Shown: positions 1 to 11,117 of the stretch, in pieces
How the letters are laid out: every line of letters begins with the position of its first letter
Position numbering within the stretch: position 1 is the first letter of the stretch
Assembly: GCA_029961685.1 (NCBI GenBank)
Contig: JARWKL010000004.1
Location: 32,121,645 to 32,185,644 of the forward strand
Length of the DNA stretch: 64,000 nucleotides
Direction of reading: 5' to 3'
Source: Aristolochia californica
Lineage: Eukaryota > Streptophyta > Magnoliopsida > Piperales > Aristolochiaceae
Position numbers and translations under genes: made by a program
Notes under the pieces: model-generated
What the model saw: the letters and a program-made list of their open reading frames with translations, nothing else
What the model was told of the DNA's origin: nothing
Databases searched by the model: none

Positions 1-774
1 AAAAAAGGGTTAAGTGAGATATTTTCCTGATATATTTGATCAATAACAACAACTCAAAAAGTGACGCAATACAATCGGTTTTTTTCAATGCAACAGGATA
101 CCAGTATGACCTTTGATTATTCCAATGCGAATATATCCTTAAATACAGATCATATTGACATGAAAGTTTCTCCTTCTGAAACTAGACTTAAATACCTTTC
201 TTCCAAGTATAAATTATCTTCATAAAAAATACATATATTGAGATATATAATCTGATAGATTTCAGTCTCTACCGAATTAAGTACTCTTTCCCCTTTTTCC
301 AGCATGACCATTGACTCTTCCAAGATCAAATTTCCATATAAAAAACTCAGAAAGAGAATTTGTTGTATAGGTAATAAAATAAAATTACAGATATTACTTT
401 TGATATATAATTTTCCATATGAAGTCTCGTTCTTTATAGCATAAAATAGCTCGGAAGTTGAAGCTTTTTGCTGGTGCACGAACCTCTTTTGCAATCTGAC
501 ATTTTCTACTTCAAATATTGATTTATCTTTTTAGATAAATTCGATTGCAAAAAATCATTTTTCTTTGGAAAGTAGACTCAAATATCTTTTTGTCAATATA
601 TAATTTGTAATATTAAAAGCTTATTATAGAGGTAAAAACATAAATCAAATAACGAGTATTGGGACTGAAAAAAAGAGAAATACAAACCTAAAGTGCTAGA
701 GATAAGAAATCAGAAATTATCACATTACCTCAATGGGTTGACCGAGTCAACTCATAAAACCTGCTCTAATACCA
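1..774 (-). mobile_element. Internal part of an LTR retrotransposon, cut by the window edge
   Basis: The sequence just left of the LTR at 775, read on the minus strand, is TGGTATTAGAGC (about 763-774), a near match to the initiator-Met-tRNA primer-binding site of plant LTR elements. The body of the element therefore runs leftward out of the window. No gag or pol domain is recognisable. A 114-codon minus-strand frame at 150-494 has no family resemblance and looks like chance. Part of the stretch (about 80-140 and 495-560) is repeated in inverted orientation at about 1393-1690. Confidence 0.5.
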
Positions 775-1233
775 TGTTGAATTTATGGAAAAGAGAAATA
801 CTTCATTGACTTATTATAATTAGAGTACATGAACCTCTATTTATAATAGAAGAAAGTAGTAAAATCCTATTACAATTAAACTACCTTTGTCCCAATTACA
901 CCCAAACTCTAATACTTAAAGATAACTCCTAGCATAATTAAATAACCCAATATAAATAGAATACTAATATGACTAAAACACCTTTAAATTGAAACTCTTC
1001 TGTGAGACCTACGTCCATAATAATTGTGGCTCTGTTAGACTTCTTATGTGTAAGACTTCTTACGCCACCTCACGTGATCATGGTGGGTCCCATATCTTAT
1101 GGGTTTGGCCCCATCTTCCATCACTCTTGGATATGTGGGTCATCCTTGGTCCTATGGGCTTGGGTCCATCTTCCAACACATTTGGATATGTGGGACTTCC
1201 TTGGTCATGTGGGATTGGGCCCATCTTCCAACA
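775..1233 (-). repeat. LTR (5' LTR of a minus-strand element)
   Basis: The 459 bp stretch starts TGTTGAA on the plus strand beside a primer-binding site and ends CTTCCAACA, so its termini are inverted (TGTTGG...TTCAACA on the minus strand). Its outer part holds two or three diverged copies of a 'catcttccaa...ggatatgtggg' motif. The sequence near 960-990 resembles 59405-59440 in opposite orientation, so the family occurs twice in the window. Confidence 0.6.
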
Positions 1234-2600
1234 AAATGGAGGAAGAAGAAGAAGAAAAAGAAAAAGAAAAAAGAGAGGTTTTTGGTTTCCTTTAGCTTCT
1301 TTTCCAATTCTTGTTTTTATTGGTTTTCTCATCTCTTTTAACATATGTTTTATATTGAAAACTATGTACCATTGGAATGATCTTTGAGTCTAGTTTTCAA
1401 CTCAAAAATAATCGTTGCAATCAAATTATTTTAGAGAGAGAAATCAACATCTGAAGAAGAGAAGATCAAGAAGTAGAAAAGTTTTTAGTAGCAACAGAAA
1501 ACCTCAACTTTTTTAATAGTTTATACCAACATTTCCAGGAATTTATATTGAGAATTATAACTCAAAAGAAATCCATATGAATCTAATTTTTATCCCAATA
1601 AACTGTTTTTGAATATGATTTTTTTAGAGACAGATATCCGCATTGGAAGAATCAAAGGTCATACTAGCAGCCTATTGAATGCAAAAGTTTGAATTAAAGC
1701 AAATATTTTCTCCACTTTTTGAGTTGCTAATATTGGTTAAGTTTTCTATTTACTTTCAAAATTTAGCCAAGATTTTATAAACTTGAGTATCTTTCCTTAG
1801 TTCTTTTTTTTTATATCATATTACATTAGTTTCCTTAAGAAAAATCTTTCCTTATATGAATTTAGTTTCCTTTTTGACAAAGTTTGAAAATTTTGTATAA
1901 GAAAGTTTTGTTTTCTAATTCTAGATTCCAAATATTAGTGTCCTAAATTCATCTTTTGAATATTTTCTTTCTAAATTGGTCTAGTTCTATTAAAAAGTAA
2001 TGGTTTTATATGAGAAGTCTATGTTTAAAAATTTTGCATTATTATGTTCCATCTCAAAACTTTCTTATTGGATTTTTTAAGTTTTCTCTATCATCATGTC
2101 TGTAGAGGATTTTTTATCTCCTACTTGAGTCAAACTTGGTGACCCTCCCAAAAGTCAAACATGGTCAAATTTGTTAAGTTAATTAAGTTCTACCATTATA
2201 GTCTCCCATAGTTTTTTTTAAAAGGTCACATTCTATATTTGTTTACAAGTATGAGTGTTGCATAGTCACCTCATTCCTGTCAAAGTTATTTCCCTCCCGT
2301 ATTTCTTTAGTTTATCATCTTGTGTTTTTATCACTTCAGAACAATGACCCACTACCTAAAAAGTATAGGAGTGTGCCAAACATCTAACTTGAGTCAAGTC
2401 TTTTATTCTTCACCCAAAAGGTAATTTGTGTTTGATCTACCCTTAAAAAGCGAGTAGTCTTTTTGTTGAGGCCTAAAGTTGGGTTGTTGTTTTTTTTTCC
2501 ATTGAAATTGAACGAAGTGAGTTTCAAACTATGATTTTTTTTACTAGTGTATGGAGCTTTATCATACAACTAGGAGTGATTTTTCTTCTCTGACCATTAT
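1234..2600. other. AT-rich intergenic stretch, no gene seen
   Basis: An A/G-only tract of about 40 bp follows the LTR (about 1238-1277), then AT-rich DNA. The small open frames here are low-complexity and resemble no protein family. About 1393-1690 is an inverted, diverged copy of pieces of 80-560. Confidence 0.4.
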
Positions 2601-3289
2601 GTTGTGCAAGTTGGGTCTCTTGGTAAACAACAAAGAGATCCCCAGTTTGAGAGGGAGAAGTAGAAGAAGAAGTACAAGAAAGTGGTAACCAATAATGAAA
2701 AATTCCACGTGTTGTGGTAATCAAATTTTATGTGACTAGAATATCTAAGTAAGGGGGAGAACAAGATGAAGATTACAAGTAAGATGTGAATAAGAGCAAG
2801 ATCAATCAAAGCAAGACTCATGCCACGCAAGATTATAATTTCTTTTTAAGAACACAAGTTTCTTGACCATGATTATTTAAAAAGTGAAGTTACAAACACC
2901 AGTTTGAGGGGGAGAGTTAAAAGACACTCACTTGTGTAGAAGTGGTATAGCTAGTAAATAAGGAGAGCTTCTATAGAGATGAGATAGAGTTGTAATTTTG
3001 CAAACTGGTGTATGTCATCTTATTTCTTTTTCTTTTTGAAGCATGAAGCCCTGAGGGCATTGTAGTCATTGTAAACACCTTCCAAAAACTATAAATATAA
3101 CCTCAAGGCATGGGGTAGAACATTCTAGTCTCTTCTTCTTGGCTCAAATTTGTCCATTCACGTCTCTCTCTTTTCCTCTTCTTGCTCTCCCATGGTTACT
3201 TCTCTCCTCTTTCCTAAAAGCTAGAGTTCCTTTCTTCTCTCCATCCCTTCAGATCTCTTGTGTTTTTGTGTTATCCCTGGAAATCAACA
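2601..3289 (+). mobile_element. 3' end of a plus-strand LTR element with its 3' LTR
   Basis: A polypurine tract, tttgagggggagag, ends at about 2915. It is followed by a 374 bp LTR (2916-3289) with a TATA-like tataaatata at 3090-3099 and the end aaatcaaca. The 300 bp before the tract contain other purine-rich runs and no recognisable pol. The 5' part is missing. The LTR start has lost the usual TG. Confidence 0.5.
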
Positions 3290-3492
3290 TTATAGATCAT
3301 GTTCTATTATAAAAGATAATCAATGTACATGTTATTGACTTTACAGATAACTAATAAGTAAATTATATATAAATAATATAAAATATAATTAAATCATAGT
3401 TGATATTTACTTGATTGATGTTTTATAGATCATATTCTATTACGAAAGATAATCAACGTACATGTTATTGCTTTTACAAATAACTATTTAAC
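3290..3492. repeat. Two direct copies of a roughly 66 bp sequence
   Basis: The segment starting ttatagatcat at 3290 recurs at 3423 with a few substitutions. The two copies are 133 bp apart and separated by AT-rich DNA. Confidence 0.6.
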
Positions 3493-3775
3493 AAACACAA
3501 GAGATATGGAAGATGGGCTCAAGGCCCATAGACCAAGGAGAAGACCATAGGCGTACATAGTGATGGTAGAAAGGTCAATAAAGAGTCATCTCATAGAGAT
3601 GGCATTGATGTAATTAGTTGAAGTTCCAAGGGAATAAATGTAATATTATTGTTTCATTAATCTATAAATTGAGCTTCAGGGGGAGGGTTAGGATAAAAGT
3701 CCATAACCTCTTTTTCTCTCTTGTTTTCTTCAAATGAGTCCCTCTGTTGTGGACTCAATAGTTGGTCGAGTCATT
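3493..3775 (+). repeat. Partial LTR, same family as 13273-13689
   Basis: The segment shares with 13380-13690 the order gggctcaaggcccatag, gtcatctcatagagatggc, and the shared core gcttcagggggagggt. It lacks the LTR start and has no primer-binding site after it. Confidence 0.6.
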
Positions 3776-4040
3776 CAGAGGCATCGTGGCTGAGTCAATT
3801 ACTTAGTCATTAAGTTAATTTAATTTACAAGTTAAGTGCCGTGGAGGGGCATCTCTATAATTTTTCTACTCTTGAACCTTGTTAGTGTGAACCCTACTTA
3901 GGGGTGTAAAGAATGGGAAAGGTCAAGTCTTGATACGGATTTGAGTTCTCCTCAATGAACCCTAGGATTGGAGTTCTCCTCAACGAACCAAAAGGTCCTT
4001 CAACAAATTTGCTCTACCTCATTCTCTTCTTGTTCTAAAT
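3776..4040 (+). repeat. Partial LTR, same family as about 13800-14269
   Basis: Shared blocks with 14060-14170 are the 'gtgaaccctacttaggggtgtaa' type motif and a doubled 'gttctcctcaaygaacc' motif. The copy is truncated and abuts the LTR of element A. Confidence 0.5.
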
Positions 4041-4442
4041 TTTAGAAGTTAGGATCCCATGAAAATGACTATAGGTTAACGTGGAAGAAGAATGAGAGAA
4101 GAATGAGAGAAGACAGAGAAGAGGGAGAAAGGAGAAGGACATTAGAGAGGAGAGTTTGGATTATGGGAAGGAGAGAATGAGTCAAGTGAGAAGAGAGGGT
4201 GGTTGGACATTTTCTCAACGAGAAGAGAAGGTTTGAATGCCTTACCTCTTAGCCCATGCTCGTATTTATAGTGTTACAAAGCCCTTGGGTTTACAACTCA
4301 ATAGATTAAAAGATATACTATGACAATGTATTTACATCTTTATGCCATCCTTATGGAACATACCATAAATAACCACTTTTCCTCTCCTTTGATGTGTGGG
4401 CTTCTAGCCTTGAGCTTGTGGGCTTCAGCCCATCTTCCAATA
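4041..4442 (-). repeat. 3' LTR of element A
   Basis: The inner end is cttccaata followed by ctccccctcaag, the complement of the polypurine tract. The outer part (agaagttaggatcccatg...) matches 12886-13056, the truncated 5' LTR. One terminus reads tttag where the other LTR has tgtag, a sign of age. Confidence 0.75.
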
Positions 4443-4449
4443 CTCCCCC

Positions 4450-4843
4450 TCAAGCTACGAGAGAAAATACATCATAAATACCCAGCTTGCCACCTATATA
4501 AGATAGAATTTTGGATGTAACCAATTTAGTGAGGATATCAGCTAATTGCTCTTGAGATAAAAGATACTTAAGAGAAATTATTCCTGCTTGAAACTTTTCC
4601 TGTATAAAATGATAATTCACTGCAATATATTTATTTCTTTCATGGAAGACTGGATTTGACATAATGTGAATGGCTGCTTGATTATCAAAATATAGACCCA
4701 TAGAGTCTCCTTTATAAAATCCCAATTCCGTAAGAAGAGTCTTTATCCATATAAGTTCACTTACAGTGTGGGCCATAGCTCGGTATTCTAATTCAACACT
4801 AGATCTTGCAACCACGTTTTGCTTTTTTTCTTTTCCATGTGAC
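4450..4843 (-). pseudogene. Copia RNase H, C-terminal part (element A)
   Basis: The frame contains VARSSVELEYRAMAHTVSE, then DNQAAIHIMSNPVFHERNK, and the C-terminal LADILTK and GGKLGIYDVFSLVA motifs, all standard for copia RNase H and the pol C-terminus. A frameshift lies near 4820. The upstream half of the domain (DWAGSPDDRKSTSGYC) lies at about 8305-8370, beyond element B. Confidence 0.9.
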
Positions 4844-5243
4844 TGTTATGGACCCCATAGTAGGGTTTAATTAATGCATTTTCCAGATTATGTATTAGAA
4901 GGGTTTATTTGTAATTTGTTTGAACTTGTATGCCCTTGTTTTGGCCATGTGCGTGTTTTCCCTAATTCCCTATAAGGATGTAAAATGAATGAGAAGGTAA
5001 GCATTAATCCAATTAGTTGTTAGCATAGCAATGTCAGATTCTCCCTAGCCGAGATCCAAGGCGGGCGAGCTTACCTTCGCAAGCTCACTCCATCGTCATT
5101 GTCTCCGCTGCCCCTCGCCATGTACCCTTATGGATACAACTGGTCCCCTTTGATCAACGAGCTTCCATCTTCTTCCTTCCCATATCCCTTCCAACCAACG
5201 CTGAAGAAATCGCATGGTGGCATATCCGAAATTGGGCATAAAA
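4844..5243 (+). repeat. 5' LTR of element B
   Basis: It is collinear with 7900-8299 over its whole 400 bp, with modest divergence, and is followed by the tRNA-Met primer-binding site at 5247. Confidence 0.85.
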
Positions 5244-5304
5244 ACTTGGTATCAGAGTGGACCACCATTGGTGATTCCTCTTCCCCGCAGAAATTTGGAA
5301 TTTT

Positions 5305-6039
5305 GTGGAAGAGAACCAAGCTGATCTCCAATCTCAAATCAATGGCCTTGACAGCAAATTCCAGATGTTGATGTCCCGAGTGGAGGGCTTTCCTCAGCTT
5401 TCCGCCCAGATGGCTTCTTCCTCACGCATAGCAGAACATCTCCAACCTCAGCCCCTGCCACCACCTCCGCAATTGGGAGGACCCTTCGCACAGCCTTTGT
5501 CGGCAAACACGGCGGGGGGTTTGCCATCAAACCCATCTTCCGCACAGTAGCCGCCGGAAATCAGGCAGCTACCTGTCATGGAAAAGCCTTCCGCACATCC
5601 GGAATCTGATGGCGGGGCGACCTCAAATCCGACAACATACTCTGCTCTAGCAGACCCACAACACCTATTCGTCGTCCAACAGAAAATTTTGCAAAATCGG
5701 CCACTCCTTCGTGATGTTCGCCATCGGCCACAAGTCAAGCTAGAAATTGGCAAGGGGGATGCCCATACTAGACATGCCCTATTGAAGGCTTATACCAATC
5801 GATTATCACCAAAACCTAGAGATTTCGATTTCGAAGTCGAAATCATCGCCCTAGTGGAAGCCGAAATCGTGGTTGCACGACACACATTCAGGTATGCACA
5901 TCCCATTCCACACTTTCTACCAGTGGAGCATGCCACCGAATTAACCACTCAACGTGAGGTTAATGCCTGGCCGGCAACGCCACCGCGATTCATTCCTCTT
6001 TCGGAAATAATCACCATCTTACAATGCCAGCAGCAGTGA
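5305..6039 (+). pseudogene. Gag-like leader ORF of element B
   Basis: A frame of 81 codons (5305-5550) begins MEENQADLQSQI, has a short helical start and a Pro/Gln-rich stretch, and stops at 5548. The same frame continues after the stop (5578-6039) for 153 codons. It resembles the start of plant gypsy-type gag proteins in composition (glutamine-rich helix, then Pro-rich linker), but no zinc knuckle or capsid motif is visible. The join to the PPR fragment lies at about 6060. Family assignment is weak. Confidence 0.35.
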
Positions 6040-6067
6040 GCCTTAGCTCGGTGCCCTGTCATTAATA

Positions 6068-6897
6068 TTTTTGATGAATTTGGACTTGGTTCTATTTCCT
6101 TGGGAAATTGGTCTCATCTATATGTGATGAGGCAGTGCGAAAATGGTGTCGCTGGCCACATTTTGATGAACAACTCGCTCATAGATATGTATGCCCCATG
6201 TGGGTCCATCAGGATGGCGTGGCAACTGTTTGAAGAAATGCCAGAGCGGGACGTAGCTTCCTGGAACACCATGATCTTTGGGTTCGCAATGCATGAATAT
6301 GTCCCAGAGGCATTAGACACCTTCTCTCAAATGTGCATAACAGGACAGGTAAAGCCTAACTTGATCTCATTCGTTGGTGTTCTAACTGCATGTCGCCCCA
6401 GAGGTTTAGTTGGTGTGGGTCGTAGGTACTTCGATTTAACGGTATCATAATACAAAATTGTACTCCAAATTGAGCACTACGGATGTGTTTTTAATCTTCT
6501 GGCGTGTGTCTGCTATGCCCATTAGACCAGATGTGGCAATTTGGAGAAGCTTTCTTAATGCTTGTTGTAAGAGAGGCTGGAGTTCAGATCAGTGAATTAC
6601 TGGCTCAGCAAATTCTAGAGTTGGATGGCGGACTTTCTCGTGGAATCTATATGATTCTGTCCAGGGTCTATGCCTCAGCGAACCAATGGAATGGTGTTGG
6701 AATACTTAGGAGATTACTGTTTGAGAAGGGGGTGATGAAGGAACCCGGTTGTCGTTCAATTGCATTGGCTGGTATAGTTCATGAGTTTCTTGCTGGGGAT
6801 TCTTCTCCTCCAAGAACAAAAGAGCTATACAACATGTTAAGTCTTTACCCTTCGGATAGTGTCCCCATTCAGAGATTGACTTTTATGAGCCTGCTAT
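6068..6897 (+). pseudogene. Captured PPR (pentatricopeptide repeat) gene fragment
   Basis: The translation shows consecutive PPR motifs: NNSLIDMYAPCGSI, then FEEMPERDVASWNTMIFGF, then PNLISFVGVLTAC. These are followed by E-type C-terminal motifs (ILSRVYASANQW, GVMKEPGCRSI, VHEFLAGDSS). This is the PLS/E subclass, whose members edit or process organelle RNA. Reading needs at least two frameshifts (near 6440-6500 and 6590) and contains stops, so it is not functional. It begins and ends inside PPR coding sequence, has no introns, lacks a DYW domain, and lies in the same orientation as element B. Confidence 0.85.
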
Positions 6898-6989
6898 GAC
6901 TGGTACCCTCAATATACTTATGGCATCAACTAAGGCAAATGTGACATAGGTTATTGTTGTTTCTTCTGCCTTTACTGTTGCTATGACAC

Positions 6990-7260
6990 CCACTTGGCCA
7001 CAAGATACAATCATGGATGAGACTTGCTGGTCAGCCAAAGTACTACAGATCAACTAGGAACTGGCACTGCCTTGCAACAACAGCACCAGAAAGTGAAGCT
7101 TTGAAGTATGGACCGCAGAACAGACTTGACGTTGTGTTTGTCTGCCAAACTCTTATTCTGGAGCCCGTGTTGCAACCAACCATGAATGCAAGCAACCTGG
7201 TTTTATTCAAGATACAGACAGGTGCACACGAGACAACGGCAAACAAAATCCGGAGAATAG
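6990..7260 (+). other. Open stretch inside element B, origin not recognised
   Basis: One frame is open across the stretch from 7017 and runs on into the transporter fragment as far as 7514. Its first 80 codons (containing NRLDVVFVCQTLILEPVLQP) do not resemble a family I can name. It could be part of a third captured gene or transposon sequence. Confidence 0.35.
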
Positions 7261-7299
7261 TTGATGGTCGAGATGGAGCTGCAGCTCTTCTTCTTATCT

Positions 7300-7812
7300 A
7301 TGAAAGATCAGATGCAATCTGTTTCTATGCAAGTTCACTTTTTGTCTCAGCAGGTTTTTCTTCCGAAAATCTTGGAACTATTGCAATGGATGCCATTCAG
7401 ATCCCAGCTCTTGATGGACAAGTCTGGAAGAAGGCCACTGTTAATGGTATCTGCAGCAGGAACATGTTTGGGTTGCTTCCTCACTGCAATATCATTTGTA
7501 ATTTAGGGCGATGAAAAGTCGAAAGATCTGGCTCTTATACTGGCACTAGTAGGCATACTGGTGTTCACAGGGTCCTTCTTTTGGGGCATGGGAGGAATAC
7601 CATGGGTGATAATGTCTGAGATATTCCCTATCAACTTGAAGGGCACAGCGGGAAGCCTTGTGACTCTGATCAATTGGTTTGGTTCCTGGGCTATTTCATA
7701 TACTTTCAACTTTCTCATGGTTTGGAGCTCGCCAAGAACCTTTTTCCTATCTTCTAGTAATTGTGACATAACTGTGCTGTTTGTGGCAAAGCTCGTCCCA
7801 TACTATGGTTGA
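7300..7812 (+). pseudogene. Captured ERD6-like sugar transporter gene fragment
   Basis: Two or three frames together give the C-terminal half of a major-facilitator monosaccharide transporter of the ERD6-like (tonoplast) group. Visible motifs are [15 protein letters not shown], then [19 protein letters not shown] (the family D-x-x-GRR-LL signature), then [17 protein letters not shown] (the PxSPRW/PESPR-equivalent helix-10 region), [16 protein letters not shown] and a final VAKLVP. Frames change near 7390 and 7505. The normal family C-terminus (PETKGRTLEEI) is missing: the sequence diverges at about 7800, close to the purine tract. No introns are present, unlike the host genes. Confidence 0.85.
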
Positions 7813-7899
7813 CACTTGTCCATGGATCCAGCCGTTGGCATGGGCTAGCAGACCTACCTTCGAGCTTGAGGGCAAGCTCGTTCTCTAGGAGGGGTGTGA

Positions 7900-8299
7900 T
7901 GTCATGGACCCCATAGCAGGGTTTAATTAATGCATTTTCCAGTTTATGTATTAGAAGGGTTTATTTGTAATTTGTTTGAACTTGTAGGCCCTTGTTTTGC
8001 CATGTGTGTGTTTTCCCTAATTCCCTATATAAGGACGTAAGATGAATGAGAAGGTAAGCATTAATCCAATTAGTTCTTAGCATAGCAAGGTCGGATTCTC
8101 CCTTCTGGCCGAGATCCAAGGCGAGCTTCCCTTCACAAGCTCACTCCATCTTCATTGTCTCCACTGCCCCTCACCATGTACCCTTACGGGTACAACTGGT
8201 CCCCTTTAACCTACGAGCTTCCATCTTCTTCCTTCCCATATCCCTTCCAACCAATGCTGAAGAAATCGCCTGGTAGCATATCCGAAATTGGGCATAACA
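7900..8299 (+). repeat. 3' LTR of element B
   Basis: It begins tgtcatggacc and ends gggcataaca, directly before the continuation of the RNase H frame of element A at 8300. The TATA-like box ctatataagg near 8020 is intact in this copy. Confidence 0.85.
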
Positions 8300-9518
8300 A
8301 GTTCTCCCCAACAAGGGTACAATACCCAGACGTAGATTTTCTATCATCGGGTGATCCAGCCCAATCTGCATCTAGCCTTCTATATTGAAGTGACCATGTT
8401 GTTTATAGAACAATCCTCTTCCTGGAGCACCTTTTAAGTATCGTAGTATTCTCTCTAATGCTTGTCAGTGAGTAATTTGTGGTTTGTGCGAGTAATTTGT
8501 GGTTTGTGCATGAATTGACTTACCACGCTCACTAAATATGATATATCTGGCTTGGTTACCGTGAGATAGATCAATTTTCCCCAAGCATTTAAGATTTTCC
8601 AGTGTCAACATCTTCTTCAGGTGTGGCACACAATTTTTCTTTCGCATCCATAGGTGTATCAACTAGTCTACAACCATTCATTCATGTTTCTTCAAGAAGA
8701 TCCAAGACATATTTACTTTGAGACAATACTATTCCAGGGTTTGACTAAAGGATTTCTATACCCAGAAAATATTTGAGCTTACCCAAATCTTTAGTCTTGA
8801 ACTCTTTACATATCATATTTTTCACTTCTTGTATACTATGAGCATCATTCCTAGTCAAGATAATATCATCAACATACACGACCAATAATATCTTCCTTTT
8901 GATAGTATCTTTAACATATACTGAGTGATCAACCGAGCATCTATCAAAACCAAATCATAGAAGCACTTGACTGAATTTATCAAACTAGGCCGGAGGGGAC
9001 TGTTTAAGCCCATATAAAGATTTCTTTAACTGGCGTACAGACTCCCCCTCAACTACATATCTTGGTGGTTTGACCATATAAATTTCTTCACGTATATCAC
9101 CATTAAAAAATGCATTTTTTACATCGAGTTGATATATTGGCCTGGATGAGTTAGCAGCAATAATAGACAGGATGATACATACCGAGTTCAGTTTTCCAAC
9201 TGGAGAGAAATTCTCTTCATAATATATCCCATAGGACTGAGTATAACATTTTGCAACCAGGTGTGCTTTTAAAGCGAGCAACCGACCCATCTGGGCTGTG
9301 TTTCACCGAAAAACCCATATGCAACCAATTGGTCTTTTCCCTTTTGGCAGAAATGCCAATGTCCATGTTTGATTTTCATATAATGCATGTATTTCTTCAT
9401 CCATATCTGCCTTCCATCCTGGATGCTTCAGGGCCTCTTGATAGGATTGTGGTATGGAAACAGACAAAAGAGAAGCAAGAAACTGAACACACTTAGAAGA
9501 TAAGTGATGACAAGACAT
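8300..9518 (-). pseudogene. Copia reverse transcriptase and RNase H N-terminal part (element A)
   Basis: From right to left: WVFR-type start and HPGWKADMDEEIHALYENQTW (9300-9518), then NFSPVGKLNSVCIILSIIAA and QLDVKNAFFNGDI with LYGLKQSP (8985-9290), then the catalytic YVDD at 8865-8876, then RNase H DWAGSPDDRKSTSGYC (about 8305-8370). This is the complete palm order of a copia RT. It is broken by frameshifts and by stops, and a 23 bp tandem duplication lies near 8475-8520. Confidence 0.9.
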
Positions 9519-10691
9519 AAAATTGGAAATTGGATGAAACGTAGTACAAGAATGGGTTTCCTTTCGTAATGCAATAGGTCAAGATCAAATTCAGGACCAA
9601 ACATATGAGGACCTCAAGTGGATCAGACAAGTCCATAGGTGAGAGGACAGCCGGTGCTTCAGGGGGTTGACTAATATCTGCATTAAATGGCACAAGCGGA
9701 CATGGAGTAGTAGGAGGAAATGTAAACCCTGGAGGAGCCTCAAGTGAGGAGTAGAAAGAAGTGTCTCCAAAGAAAGTCACATCCTGAGATACCATTAACC
9801 TCTGAAGTGTAGGATTATAACAAATATAACCTTTCTGAGTTCGAGAATACCTAAAAAAATTACACCTCAGAGACCGAGGATCAAGTTTAATTTTATGTGG
9901 TGAAGTATCATGAACAAAACATGTGCAACCAAATACTTTAAAAGGAAAAGAAAATGGATCTTCTTCATGAAACAAAATAGAATACGGAGTTTGATTTGTA
10001 TGTACTGATGAAGGTAACCTATTGATGAGAAACCATGTTGTAAGGATATCATTAGGCCAATAAAAGTAGGGTACCTTCATGAAGTAGAGAAGGCCCCAAT
10101 CAACATCAAGGAGGTGACGATTCTTTCTTTCAGCAACACCATTTTGTTGAAGGGGTATAGGCACATGATATTTGACGAAGAAGCCCATTACCCTCACAAA
10201 ACTATTTAAACTCATTAGACATATTCCGTAGCATTATCGGATCTGAGGATTTGAAATTTTTTTCCAAATTGTGTTAGAACCATTGCATGAAAGTTTTTAA
10301 AAATAGAAAGAAATGTTGATAATTCTTTAAACAAAAACAACCAAGTCACTCGGGTAAAATCGTCCACAAAAGTAACAAAATATTGAACCTGAGAAATGTT
10401 AGAAACCTTTAAAGGGCCTCATATATCAGAATGTATTAAGGAAAACGGAGCAATACTACTCATTTTAAGATGAGATGAATATGTACTTCTAACATGCTTA
10501 CTTAGTTGACATGCCTCGCAATTGAAGTTAGACAAAGATTTAAGAGATGAAACTAAAGAACGAAGTGATGAGGTATATGGATGAACAAGCCGATTGTACC
10601 ACAGTTGAGCCTCAGATGTAGTGGATGAAATAACAGCCACTGGTGGAAGAGTAAAATAGTATAAACCCGGTTTTTCCATGGCCGAATCCAA
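9493..10691 (-). pseudogene. Copia integrase (element A)
   Basis: The zinc-binding N-terminus is at 10419-10691 (RLVHPYTSSLRS ... CEACQLSKH, the H...C-x2-C part). The core and C-terminal part are at 9493-10215, with [22 protein letters not shown] and the FGCTCFVHD / GYICYNPTL motifs. The stretch between, which should carry the first two catalytic Asp residues, is frameshifted. Confidence 0.88.
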
Positions 10692-11117
10692 TCACCTATT
10701 TCGAGTTAGATCCTGAAATATACACGAAGATGTTGAGAAGGTGACTGAACAATTCAATTGTTTGGTTAATTGACTAACGGAGAGCAAATTTAACGGAAAT
10801 TGAGGAACAAATAACACATCTTGGAGAGGAATAAGTGCGGTTAGAGAGGAGGAACCCTTGCCAAGCACCTTAGTTTGGGAACCATTAACAATAGTGACAA
10901 ATTTATGAGGAAGATATGGAGACAATGAATGAAGCATGTGTTTGTTACCTGACAAGTGTTCAGAAGCCCCAGAGTCAATGATCCAAGGGGTTGAAGAGGA
11001 AGAAAGCATACCTGAGGCAATGGTAGTGGTAGTAGTAGGGCCTGGTGGAGTAGATGACCCATCCAATAAGGATTTCAGCTTCCTAATTGTAGCATAGTCT
11101 TCCGCAGAAATAGTCAC
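10692..11117 (-). pseudogene. Copia protease region (element A)
   Basis: The aspartic-protease active site WIIDSGASEHLSG is present in a 141-codon frame. It is followed by the usual [20 protein letters not shown] segment and GAG-pre-integrase start. It lies between gag and integrase as expected. One frame is open here although the flanks are broken. Confidence 0.9.

Larger units (their letters stand above)
4844..8299 (+). mobile_element. LTR element B without pol, carrying host gene fragments
   Basis: Two LTRs of 400 bp each (4844-5243 and 7900-8299) bound the element. Their termini are TGTTATG / CATAACA, perfect inverted ends, slightly mutated in the left copy's end and the right copy's start. 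A primer-binding site, tggtatcagagtgg, starts at 5247 and a purine-rich tract precedes 7900. The interior has a short gag-like start, then sense-strand fragments of a PPR gene and an ERD6-like sugar transporter gene, and no protease, integrase or reverse transcriptase. It must have been mobilised in trans. Removing it rejoins the RNase H frame of element A; I see no clear target duplication. Confidence 0.85.

Noticed and set aside
989..1387. 132-codon plus-strand ORF with Lys/Arg run
   Set aside because: It is read through an LTR and the adjacent A/G tract; the basic run is a by-product.
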